Assembly: GCA_022843705.1 (NCBI GenBank)
Contig: JALHND010000009.1
Coordinates: forward strand, 1-48,400
Length of the DNA stretch: 48,400 nucleotides
From: Burkholderiales bacterium
GTDB taxonomy: Bacteria > Pseudomonadota > Gammaproteobacteria > Burkholderiales > SG8-41
Reading direction: 5' to 3'
The translations under genes and the position numbers were made by a program. The notes under the pieces were generated by a model. That model searched no databases and was not told the DNA's origin. It was given only the letters and a program-made list of their open reading frames with translations. Shown piece after piece: positions 10,138 through 18,363 of the stretch. Every line of letters begins with the position of its first letter. The first letter of the stretch is position 1.

Positions 10138-10434
10138 TTACTCCTCTATTCGGGCCGCGAGTTTCACGGCCCGGGAAATATCTGCAATCTGCGTGGACTT
10201 GTCACCGCCACCCAGCATCACAATCAGCACGGTGCCGCGTTTGAGGTAATACAACCGCCAGCCCGGTCCGAAATTCTCGCGCATTTCATGAACACCCTTA
10301 CCGACCGGTTTTACGTCGCCGAGATTGCCCAACTGCGCCTTGCGCAAGCGCGCCACCAAACGCCGGCGCGTCACACCATCCCGAATCCCGGAAAACCATT
10401 CATCGAATTCGGCTGTACGCTTGATGATGAACAT
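10138..10434 (-). CDS. RelE/HigB-family toxin (type II TA, Gp49-like)
   Basis: KPVGKGVHEMRENFGPGWRLYYLKRGTVLIVMLGGGDKSTQ motif; 3-bp gap to antitoxin. Confidence 0.87.
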   Translation of the reverse strand: MFIIKRTAEFDEWFSGIRDGVTRRRLVARLRKAQLGNLGDVKPVGKGVHEMRENFGPGWRLYYLKRGTVLIVMLGGGDKSTQIADISRAVKLAARIEE

Positions 10435-10440
10435 TCGAAC

Positions 10441-10462
10441 AATGTAATCGAACGATTACATT
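10441..10462. promoter_or_regulatory. perfect inverted repeat, candidate TA operator
   Basis: AATGTAATCG-AA-CGATTACATT just upstream of the toxin start. Confidence 0.6.
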
Positions 10463-10618
10463 ATGTCAAGATTGAGGAAACGCGACTCTATCGGCTGTAC
10501 GGGGAGTGAATCACCTTTACTCTCCCGCTGGGAACTTGTCCCGGATTTGGTGTAAAAAACCATCGTCAGAAAAATGATATCCAGCCCGAAGACACAATCA
10601 GTACACGGGCAACCCTGG

Positions 10619-10638
10619 ATTCCGGCTTTCGCCGGAAT
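10619..10638. repeat. REP-like hairpin ATTCCGGC-TTTC-GCCGGAAT
   Basis: Perfect 8-bp arms in the string ctggattccggctttcgccggaatgacg, which gives the spurious peptide FRRKPESR. Confidence 0.7.
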
Positions 10639-10680
10639 GACGTACGGTAATTCGCTCGCTTGGATTTGTTGCGCACAAAA

Positions 10681-10708
10681 ACAAAACCCCGCCGAAGCGG
10701 GGTTTTGT
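10681..10708 (-). terminator. Rho-independent terminator of the TctC-type gene
   Basis: ACAAAACCCCGC-cgaa-GCGGGGTTTTGT with a T-rich tail on the minus strand. Confidence 0.8.
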
Positions 10709-10726
10709 TCTGAAACAGGGTAAACG

Positions 10727-11692
10727 TTACTCCGGCTTCGCCCCCGAAGCCTTCACCACCTTCGCCCACTTCTTGATTTCGGACTTGATGTAGTTGGTGA
10801 ACTGCTCAGGCGTGCCGTAGGTGATCTCGAAGCCGACCCCGGCGAGGCGCTTGGCCACCGCCGGATCCTGCAGCGACTTGTGGATGTCGGCGTTGAGCCG
10901 CGTGACGATCGGCTTCGGCGTGCCCGCCGGTGCCAGCACGCCGAACCAGGAGCTCGACTCGAAACCGGGATAGGTTTCGGAGATGGTCGGGATATCCTGG
11001 GTGGCCGGTGTGCGCTTGAGGCCGGTGGTGACGATGCCGTTCAGCTTGCCCGAACGCACATGCGGCAGGGTCGAGGCCATGCCGCTGATCATCACCTTGA
11101 TGTGGCCGCCGACGAGATCGGTGATGGCCTGGCCACTGCCCTTGTACGGGATGTGCTGCATGTCGATGCCGGCCATGTCATTGAGCAGTTCGCCGGTCAG
11201 GTGGCCGACGCTGGCGACGCCAGCCGAGGCGAAGTTGACCTTTTTCGGATTGGCCTTGGTGTAGGCGATGAACTCCTTGAAGTTCTTCGCCGGCAGCGAG
11301 GGATGGGTCACGAAAATATTGGAGGCGCCGGCGACCTGGGTGATCGAGGCAAAGTCCTTCAACGGGTCGTAGGGCATTTTTTCGTAAAGGCTGGGGCCGA
11401 TCGCCAGGTTGGCGATGTAGCCGAGCACGATGCTGTAGCCGTCGGCCGGCGCCCTGGCGACGATGGTCATGCCGATGTCGCCGTTGGCGCCGGGACGGTT
11501 GTCGACCACCACCTGCTGGCCCAGCAGTTCCGACAGCTTGCTGCCCATGGAACGCGCCAGCGTGTCGGTGCTGCCGCCGGGGGCATAGGGCACCACAAAA
11601 CGGACCGGGCGCTGCGGATAGTTCTGCGCGGCGGCCACGGTGGTTGCGGCCAGCAGTGCCGTGCCGAGGATCAGGTTGCGGGTCATTTTCAT
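10727..11692 (-). CDS. tripartite tricarboxylate transporter substrate-binding protein (Bug/TctC family)
   Basis: Signal peptide followed by YPQRPVRFVVPYAPGGSTDTLARSMGSKL. Confidence 0.93.
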   Translation of the reverse strand: MKMTRNLILGTALLAATTVAAAQNYPQRPVRFVVPYAPGGSTDTLARSMGSKLSELLGQQVVVDNRPGANGDIGMTIVARAPADGYSIVLGYIANLAIGPSLYEKMPYDPLKDFASITQVAGASNIFVTHPSLPAKNFKEFIAYTKANPKKVNFASAGVASVGHLTGELLNDMAGIDMQHIPYKGSGQAITDLVGGHIKVMISGMASTLPHVRSGKLNGIVTTGLKRTPATQDIPTISETYPGFESSSWFGVLAPAGTPKPIVTRLNADIHKSLQDPAVAKRLAGVGFEITYGTPEQFTNYIKSEIKKWAKVVKASGAKPE

Positions 11693-11892
11693 TTCAGGGC
11701 CTCCGGGTCATTGCGCCAGCGCTCCCATGCGCGGCGCTGGTCTTCACGTATCGTGTCTTCTTCGAGCAGGCGGCGGATCAGCGCCGTCGTATCGGATTCG
11801 TATATGCCGTCGCGTTTGCGGAAATCCCACTGCTTCTGCTGCGGAAACACCGGGGAAGGCAGTGGTGACTGCAGGTCTTTGTGATTGCTCAT
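11689..11892 (-). CDS. small hypothetical protein (67 aa), possibly DUF3460-like
   Basis: ATGA overlap with the downstream TctC gene; IYESDTTALIRRLLEED resembles DUF3460 from memory. Confidence 0.6.
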   Translation of the reverse strand: MSNHKDLQSPLPSPVFPQQKQWDFRKRDGIYESDTTALIRRLLEEDTIREDQRRAWERWRNDPEALK

Positions 11893-11932
11893 GGAAACGC
11901 CAGGTCAGGTTGAGTGTAGGAACAGCCGGAGC

Positions 11933-12325
11933 TCAGTGTGAGACTTCCGCCGGCGCAGGTTCGGGACGCCAGCCGTAACACGAACAGGTTTGCGAGATCG
12001 GCTCTTCGGGCAGTCGCCCGGCCTGCGGCGCTGCGGAAGAACGGAACCAGCCGCCGATTTCGTCGACCGCGCCCGCAATCAGCACACCGAGCACCAGCAC
12101 CGCCGAGGCGCCGCGCGAGAAGCTGATCTGTCCGCCTGCGGCGTTCGCCGGCGGCGGCGCGCCGAAGGCGCCGCCAATACGCGCGTTGCCGATGCGGGTG
12201 CCACCCTGCACGCTGCTGCCCATCGTGCTGGCCGACTGGCCGCCGCCCGTCGTCTGCTGCCCGTGCAGCGTCACCGCACAACCGTGCAGCAGGAGCAGCA
12301 GGACAATCAGGGCAAGGCGGAACAT
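11933..12325 (-). CDS. putative lipoprotein
   Basis: MFRLALIVLLLLLHGC signal peptide with lipobox; alternative to the longer ORF beginning at 12586. Confidence 0.6.
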   Translation of the reverse strand: MFRLALIVLLLLLHGCAVTLHGQQTTGGGQSASTMGSSVQGGTRIGNARIGGAFGAPPPANAAGGQISFSRGASAVLVLGVLIAGAVDEIGGWFRSSAAPQAGRLPEEPISQTCSCYGWRPEPAPAEVSH

Positions 12326-12458
12326 GTGTGCAGTATATAATGCCCGCCTTTTTGAAAAAATATCAATATAATCAAATACTTGAGTAGCATCGCTCGGGAA
12401 AGCCGGTCCGCGGCGTGGCGGCCGCGTCGCGAACCGCCAGCCCGCGCTGTTCCAGAAA

Positions 12459-13568
12459 TTAACGGGCGAGCTGTTCGCGGCCAGCAAGCAGGGGCGCCAG
12501 CTGTTTCGCCGGCACCACATAGGCCCACTGCGAACGGGCCTGTTCCAGCATGACCCGGGCTTCGAGGCGCTGGCGGTTCTCGGCAAATTCCTTGTCGAGC
12601 TTCGCCGCGTCTTCGGGTTTTTCCTTCGGTTCCGGCTTGCGCGTTTTCGGCGGCTCGCCGGTCACCTTGAAACGCAGCACGAAATTGCCGTCGGCCTGCG
12701 GCGCGAGGCCGATGGTGTAGCTCAGGTTGTCGAAGGTTTCGGCGGTGACGGTCAGCGCCGGTTTAGCGCCGGTCTGGTCATCAACAACGACATCGCTGAA
12801 CGACAGGTTCGACAGCGCGTTGTTGGCGCTCACCGCGGCACTGGGGTCGAGCTGCCCGCCGCCCGCGGCAAACTTCCACTGCCCCCATTCCTCGTCACGC
12901 GCGATTGCCCAGCTGCCGCGCTCGCCCGCCACCTGCAGCCTGCGGATGCGGTCGACCTTGAAGAAATCACGCGCCACCCAGGCGCCGGGACGGGCCACCG
13001 CTTTTTCCAGCGGATCGGAAACGACGACCACGTTGTCACCCTTGCCCGCGACCAGGATGTGCCGGCCGGCGGGAACACCGTCGCGCGCGTTCGGCAGCGG
13101 GTTCAGCGGATCCTTCTTCAGCGATACCTTGCCGAGCACCATGCTGGCCAGCGTCTTGCCCGAGGCATCGCCGAGTTCGAGCAGCGTGCCCGAACCTTCC
13201 TTGACGTCCTTGCCCGGCGCCAGCAGGTCGAGCCGGCCATGCAGGCTCTTGCCGACGGCTTCGGACTGCAGCACCTTGACATCCAGCAGCTTGAGGATCA
13301 GGCCGCTGATCTCGGAGAAATCCGCCGGGTAACCGCCGCGCTGCTCGACGCGCCAGATCTTGTCCTTCAGTTCCAGCGTCACCTCGCCCTTTGCATCCTG
13401 CAGGCGCAGCTTCGCGACATCGCTGACCTTGAGCCCCGGCAGCAGCTGTGCGCCGATGCTGGCGCCGCTGTCGCGGTATGCCGTGAGATCCTTCCAGAAC
13501 AGCGCGAGGCCGGCGCCGCCGAGCAGCAGCACCACGAGCATCAGCCAGAGAAATTGTTTGCGGTTCAT
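12459..13568 (-). CDS. DUF4340 domain-containing protein
   Basis: N-terminal TM anchor (MNRKQFLWLMLVVLLLGGAGLALF) and position after a GldG-like gene. Confidence 0.75.
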   Translation of the reverse strand: MNRKQFLWLMLVVLLLGGAGLALFWKDLTAYRDSGASIGAQLLPGLKVSDVAKLRLQDAKGEVTLELKDKIWRVEQRGGYPADFSEISGLILKLLDVKVLQSEAVGKSLHGRLDLLAPGKDVKEGSGTLLELGDASGKTLASMVLGKVSLKKDPLNPLPNARDGVPAGRHILVAGKGDNVVVVSDPLEKAVARPGAWVARDFFKVDRIRRLQVAGERGSWAIARDEEWGQWKFAAGGGQLDPSAAVSANNALSNLSFSDVVVDDQTGAKPALTVTAETFDNLSYTIGLAPQADGNFVLRFKVTGEPPKTRKPEPKEKPEDAAKLDKEFAENRQRLEARVMLEQARSQWAYVVPAKQLAPLLAGREQLAR

Positions 13569-15472
13569 GACGCGCGCACTCTTGCATTGGCCCTGCGGCG
13601 CTTGATGATCGCCAGCGTGACGCCGAGCACCATCACCAGCAGCGGCACCAGGCCGATGTTGATGATCTTGGTCCACAGCTGCAGGGTCTCCGTTTCCTCG
13701 CGCAGGGTCCTGCGCACATCCTTCAGCTCGCGCCGCGTTTCGATTGTTTTCTTGCGGAAGTTCTCCATCTCCGCCTGCTGCTCGGGCGTCAGGATCGCGC
13801 CGCCGGTCGCCGAGCCGGACTTGCCGCCGCGCTGCAGCGCCTGCAGCTTTTCGGTGGTCTGGTTGAGCTCGTCCTCCAGCGCCTTGATCTTGCCAAGGTA
13901 GGCTTCCTGGGCCCGCGCCTCCATCTGCTTGATCACCGTCAGCGGGCGGCTGAAGGCCGCGCGGCTGCGCAGGTTGATCAGCGCGCTGTCGCCGGCCATC
14001 TGCTCGACCAGGCCCTGGGCAAAAGCCAGGTTGCCGTTGCGCGGCACCGCCACGCGCTGGCCGAAGATTTCCTGGATTTCGACCGCGGCGCCGTCGGTCA
14101 GCATGTCGACGTCGCCGACGATGACCACGGTGTTCTCCTCCGCCGCCTCGCGCAGGTGCGCCTTGCGGTCGGCCTCGAACTGCGCCGGGTCCACCGGTTT
14201 GCCGCGCGCGAAGGGATCAGCCGGTTTGCCGTTGGGAAAAGCGGTCCTGAATTTCCCCGTCAGGCGGAACGCCAGCGGCTCCTCCTGGCCCGAAGGCTGG
14301 AAACCGCGGGTCGAGGGCTCCCCCGAAAGCGTCGCGACGATGAGGTCGGTCAGCATCGAGTTTTTCGAGGTGTGCACCAGCGGGGTGTGCTTCAGGTGCT
14401 CCGGCAGTTTCAGCGTGAAGCTGCCGCCGAAGGGAATCAGCAGCGTGCCGACCTGGCTGGTCACCACGTCATCCATGTTCAGCGCCTCGGTGTTCAGCGA
14501 CAGCAGTGTCGGCAGCAGGCGCGGGCCTTCGCCGCTGGCGAAGGTCAGGTCGGCGACGACCTTGCCGGTGCTGGGCTCAACCCCCCAGCCCTTGAACAGG
14601 TTGAACAGCGTCGACTGTCCCGCGGCATTGCCGCCGAGCGGATTCTGCAGGTCGGGCTGCTGGTCGAAATAGGCGTAGGTGTCGACGAAGGCAATCAGTT
14701 TGCCGCCGCGCAGCACGAACTGGTCAAGCGCGTATTCCGTGGGCTCGAGGATGTCGCGCGGGTGGATCACCAGCAGCACCTTGACGTCATCGTCGATTTT
14801 GGTCGCCGTCAGCGGAATCTCGCGCACGTCGAAAATTCGCTTCAGCTCGGAGGCCAGCACCCAGGGTTCCAGCGGCTGCTGCTTCTTCGAGGGATCCAGC
14901 GGGCGCCCAAGCACCGGCAGGCCGCTCATGATGCCGACCACCGGTTTCTTCGCCTGCGCCACCTGCGAAATCGAACGCGTGATGTCGTACTCGAGCAGGC
15001 GCTCGCGGTCGGGGGTCAGCACCGGGATCGAGGATTTCTGGTCGAGGAAGGACACCGCGAGGCCGAGGTAGAACTTCTCGCCGGTGTTGGTCATCTGGCC
15101 CTCGACGTTGTCGAGCGCAGCCGATTCCTCGGCATCCGAATCCGGCTCCGGGTTGAACTTCTCGATGACAACCTTGCCGTTGGAGGCGGCCTTGTATTCG
15201 TTGAGCAGGTCCTCGACGCGGCTGGCGAAGGTTTTCAGCCCCGGCGGCACCGCGGTGCTGCCCTGGGTGTAGTAGAGGCGGATTTTCACCGGCGCCTCGA
15301 GTTTCGACAGGATCGACCGCGTGCCGTCGGACAGCGTGTAGACGCGGCCGTCGGTGAGGTCGATGCGGGCGTTCAGCGCGCTGAAAATGAAGTTCGCCGC
15401 GATCAGTATCAGCGCCAGCGCAACAATGCCGCCGGCGGAATACATCAGGGTTTCAAGGTTCTTGTTTTTCAT
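13565..15472 (-). CDS. Gldg family protein (ABC-type gliding-motility-like auxiliary component)
   Basis: ARIDLTDGRVYTLSDGTRSILSKLEAPVKIRLYYTQG; C-terminal TM; overlaps the DUF4340 gene. Confidence 0.87.
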   Translation of the reverse strand: MKNKNLETLMYSAGGIVALALILIAANFIFSALNARIDLTDGRVYTLSDGTRSILSKLEAPVKIRLYYTQGSTAVPPGLKTFASRVEDLLNEYKAASNGKVVIEKFNPEPDSDAEESAALDNVEGQMTNTGEKFYLGLAVSFLDQKSSIPVLTPDRERLLEYDITRSISQVAQAKKPVVGIMSGLPVLGRPLDPSKKQQPLEPWVLASELKRIFDVREIPLTATKIDDDVKVLLVIHPRDILEPTEYALDQFVLRGGKLIAFVDTYAYFDQQPDLQNPLGGNAAGQSTLFNLFKGWGVEPSTGKVVADLTFASGEGPRLLPTLLSLNTEALNMDDVVTSQVGTLLIPFGGSFTLKLPEHLKHTPLVHTSKNSMLTDLIVATLSGEPSTRGFQPSGQEEPLAFRLTGKFRTAFPNGKPADPFARGKPVDPAQFEADRKAHLREAAEENTVVIVGDVDMLTDGAAVEIQEIFGQRVAVPRNGNLAFAQGLVEQMAGDSALINLRSRAAFSRPLTVIKQMEARAQEAYLGKIKALEDELNQTTEKLQALQRGGKSGSATGGAILTPEQQAEMENFRKKTIETRRELKDVRRTLREETETLQLWTKIINIGLVPLLVMVLGVTLAIIKRRRANARVRAS

Positions 15473-15476
15473 CGTC

Positions 15477-16325
15477 TTATCCCGCGCGCTGGTTGCGGAT
15501 GATCACGCCGGTGACGAACAGCATGAAACCGATCACCGAGGCGAAGAACGCCACGTCGCGCGTGTCGAGCACGCCGCGCTGGAAGCCTTCGAAATGGGTC
15601 ATCACCGAGAACGCGGCAACGACATCGACCACCACCGGGCTGGCGAAACGCGACAGCAGGTCGGTGACCGGCGTGTAACCGGCAAGGATCAGGAACAGGC
15701 AGATCATCACCGACAGGATGAAGCTGATGACCTGGTTGCGGGTCATCGCCGAGGTCATGCAGCTCACCGCGAGGTAGGAACCCGCCAGCATCAGGCTGCC
15801 GACGTAGCCGGCGAAAATCACGCCGTTGTCGGGATCGCCGAAATAGTTGACGGTGATCGCCACCGGGAAGGTCAGCGCCAGCGCCAGCGCGAGAAACAGC
15901 CAGGAGGCGAGGAACTTGCCGACGATCGCCTGCCAGTTGGTCACCGGCATGGTCAGCAGCAGTTCCATCGTGCCCAGCCGCCGCTCCTCCGACCACAGCC
16001 GCATGCCGGCCGCGGGCACCAGGAACAGGTACAGCCAGGGGTGCCAGGTGAAGAAGGACACCAGCGAGGCCTCGCCGCGCTCGAAGAAGTTGCCGATGGT
16101 GAAGGTGAAGAAACCGGTCAGCAGCAGGAAAATCACCAGGAACACATAGGCGATCGGGGAGGTGAAATAACCCGCCAGTTCGCGCTTCATGATGGTGCGG
16201 ATATTGACCAGCGCCGTCCCCGAACGCCCCGCCGCCGCACTAGGCGAGACGGCGGGCTGTTGCCTCCCTTCTCCCTCCGGGAGAAGGGCCGGGGATGAGG
16301 GTAGCGGGTGATTGTTTTCGCTCAT
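15477..16325 (-). CDS. ABC transporter permease (GldF-like)
   Basis: MKRELAGYFTSPIAYVFLVIFLLLTGFFTF; start at 16325 overlaps the ATPase stop (ATGA). Confidence 0.87.
   Translation of the reverse strand: MSENNHPLPSSPALLPEGEGRQQPAVSPSAAAGRSGTALVNIRTIMKRELAGYFTSPIAYVFLVIFLLLTGFFTFTIGNFFERGEASLVSFFTWHPWLYLFLVPAAGMRLWSEERRLGTMELLLTMPVTNWQAIVGKFLASWLFLALALALTFPVAITVNYFGDPDNGVIFAGYVGSLMLAGSYLAVSCMTSAMTRNQVISFILSVMICLFLILAGYTPVTDLLSRFASPVVVDVVAAFSVMTHFEGFQRGVLDTRDVAFFASVIGFMLFVTGVIIRNQRAG
16266..16288. repeat. palindromic repeat CCCTTCTCCC-TCC-GGGAGAAGGG within the 5' part of the permease ORF
   Basis: 10-bp perfect arms; in frame encodes LLPEGEGR. Confidence 0.75.
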
Positions 16326-17062
16326 GCGTGCACCTCATGCTTGACGGTGTCCGGCAGCGTGATCGCGCGGAACACCTCGTCGAGTTTGCCTTCCGGCGAG
16401 CGCGCCTTCAGCTCGGCCGGTGTGCCGCTGGCGACGATGCGGCCGCGGTCGATGATGATCACGCGTGAACAGGCGGCTTCGACTTCCTCGAGGATGTGGG
16501 TCGAGAAAATCACCACCTTGTTTTCGCCGAGGCGCTTGATCAGTCCGCGCACCTCGTGTTTCTGGTTGGGATCCAGGCCGTCGGTCGGTTCGTCGAGGAT
16601 CAGCACATCGGGGTCATGGATCAGCGACTGCGCGAGGCAGGTGCGGTGCTTGTAGCCTTTCGACAGCGTGTCGATCGACTGGTAGAGCACGCCCTCGAGG
16701 AAACACAGCTCCACGGCGCGGTGCACCGCGCGTTTGCGCGCGTCGCCCTGCAGGCCGCGCAGCTCGGCGCAGAAATTGAGAAAACCGTTGACCGTCATGT
16801 CGGCATAACCGGGGGCGTTTTCCGGCAGGTAACCGATCAGCCGTTTGGCCGCGATCGGATCCTCGACCATGTCATGGCCGCCGACGGTGATCCGGCCCGA
16901 GGTGGGCGGGTAATAGCCGGTAATCATGCGCATCGTGGTGGATTTGCCGGCGCCATTGGGGCCCAGGAACCCCAGCACTTCGCCGCGTTCGACGCTGAAT
17001 GACACATCATTCACCGCCAGCTTCGGGCCGAAGGCCTTCACCAGGTGTTCGACGTTAATCAA
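16322..17062 (-). CDS. ABC transporter ATP-binding protein (GldA-like)
   Basis: GPNGAGKSTTMRMITGY Walker A, LSKGYKHRTCLAQ signature, LILDEPTDGLDP Walker B. Confidence 0.92.
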   Translation of the reverse strand: MINVEHLVKAFGPKLAVNDVSFSVERGEVLGFLGPNGAGKSTTMRMITGYYPPTSGRITVGGHDMVEDPIAAKRLIGYLPENAPGYADMTVNGFLNFCAELRGLQGDARKRAVHRAVELCFLEGVLYQSIDTLSKGYKHRTCLAQSLIHDPDVLILDEPTDGLDPNQKHEVRGLIKRLGENKVVIFSTHILEEVEAACSRVIIIDRGRIVASGTPAELKARSPEGKLDEVFRAITLPDTVKHEVHA

Positions 17063-17270
17063 TGCCTCTCTCCATTCCGGTGCGCGTCCGTCCCGCGGCC
17101 GCGCGTTTTTGTGGCCTGTTAGATGGTGCGGGCACGAAAAAATTCAAGCGCCCTCGCGCCGCAATACTTCACCACTCACCCGTCACCGGGTGATTATTCA
17201 TAACCCATTGATTATATTGGATTATTTTACCTTGCCGCCGATTACTGCAGTGCTTGCGCGCCGGTGGCGG

Positions 17271-17346
17271 TGGTGCCGACAGTCTGAATCGAACAGACGA
17301 CCTACCGCTTACAAGGCGGTTGCTCTACCAACTGAGCTATGCCGGC
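17271..17346 (-). tRNA. tRNA-Thr (anticodon TGT), CCA encoded
   Basis: Reverse complement GCCGGCATAGCTCAGTTGGTAGAGCAACCGCCTTGTAAGCGGTAGGTCGTCTGTTCGATTCAGACTGTCGGCACCA folds as a cloverleaf; loop CTTGTAA. Confidence 0.97.
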
Positions 17347-17426
17347 GCGAGCCCGGATTATAGCGCCTCGATGCCGGGCCGGCCTCCTATAATTGCCCCA
17401 CATTTCAATCTTCGGAATCCCTGCGC

Positions 17427-18320
17427 ATGACCCCATTTCCCGTCGGAATCATCGGCTGCGGCCTGATGGGCAGCGCCTGCGCGGTGCGCCTCAAGGCCGC
17501 CGGCATCGCCGTCACCGGATACGACATCGATCCCGCAAAAGCCGCGGCGCTGGGCGGCACACCCGCGGCATCGATTGCCGATATTGCCCGCCGCAGCCGC
17601 ACTGTCGTGCTGGCCGTGTTCAACACCGAACAGGTGGAGAACGCGGTGGACGCCCTGCTCGCCGCGCTGCCCGCGCGCCCCGAAGGAAGTCCCCTTGGGG
17701 GGGAGGCGCCGCCGCTGACGGCCATCTGCGTCAGCACCTGCGATCCGGACCGGATTGCAGCACTGGCCGCACGCATCCCGGCCGCCCGCCTGCGCTTTGT
17801 CGAAATGCCGGTGTCCGGCACCAGTGACCAGACCGCGCGCGGCGACGCGCTGGGCCTGGTCGGCGGTGATCCGGCCGCGGCCGATGCGGTGAAGGATGTG
17901 CTCGACGCGATCTGCCCCCGCCGCCATCACCTCGGCGCCGCCGGCAACGGCGGCCGCGCCAAACTGGCAATCAACCTGATCCTCGGCATCAACCGCGCCG
18001 CGCTGGCCGAAGGCCTGGTGTTCGCCGAACGCATGGGTCTGCCGCTGACACCCTTCCTCGCGGTGGCACGCGACTCGGCCGCCTACTCGCAGATCATGGA
18101 TGTCAAGGGCGACAAGATGATCGCCGGCGATTTCACGCCGCACGGCAAGATCGCGCAGACGCTGAAGGATTTTTCGCTGATGCTGGAAGTGGCCGGCAAA
18201 CTCGGACAGCAACTGCCGCTCGCCTCGACCTACACCGGCATCGTCGAAGGCTGCATGCAGGCTGGCGAGGCCGAGCTCGACAATGCCGCGGTGATCCGCG
18301 AGATCCGCCGGCGTCAATAA
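17427..18320 (+). CDS. NAD(P)-dependent oxidoreductase, 3-hydroxyisobutyrate dehydrogenase family
   Basis: VGIIGCGLMGSACAVRLKAAGIAVTGYD N-terminus; GGRAKLAINLILGINRAALAEGL. Confidence 0.9.
   Translation: MTPFPVGIIGCGLMGSACAVRLKAAGIAVTGYDIDPAKAAALGGTPAASIADIARRSRTVVLAVFNTEQVENAVDALLAALPARPEGSPLGGEAPPLTAICVSTCDPDRIAALAARIPAARLRFVEMPVSGTSDQTARGDALGLVGGDPAAADAVKDVLDAICPRRHHLGAAGNGGRAKLAINLILGINRAALAEGLVFAERMGLPLTPFLAVARDSAAYSQIMDVKGDKMIAGDFTPHGKIAQTLKDFSLMLEVAGKLGQQLPLASTYTGIVEGCMQAGEAELDNAAVIREIRRRQ
17677..17707 (+). repeat. dispersed repeat CCCGAAGGAAGTCCCCTTGGGGGGGAGGCG inside a CDS
   Basis: Close match to the reverse complement of 33771-33800; encodes the atypical PEGSPLGGEA stretch. Confidence 0.6.
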
Positions 18321-18348
18321 AAAACGGCGCGGTTTCCCGCGCCGTTTT
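18321..18348. terminator. bidirectional Rho-independent terminator between convergent genes
   Basis: AAAACGGCGCGG-TTTC-CCGCGCCGTTTT. Confidence 0.9.
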
Positions 18349-18363
18349 AATGCACTGAGAAAC

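Noticed and set aside
10566-10769. 67-aa ORF with FRRKPESR
   Set aside because: A spurious translation of a REP-like hairpin and terminator.
14156-15502. 448-aa + strand ORF
   Set aside because: Antisense shadow of the GldG-like gene.
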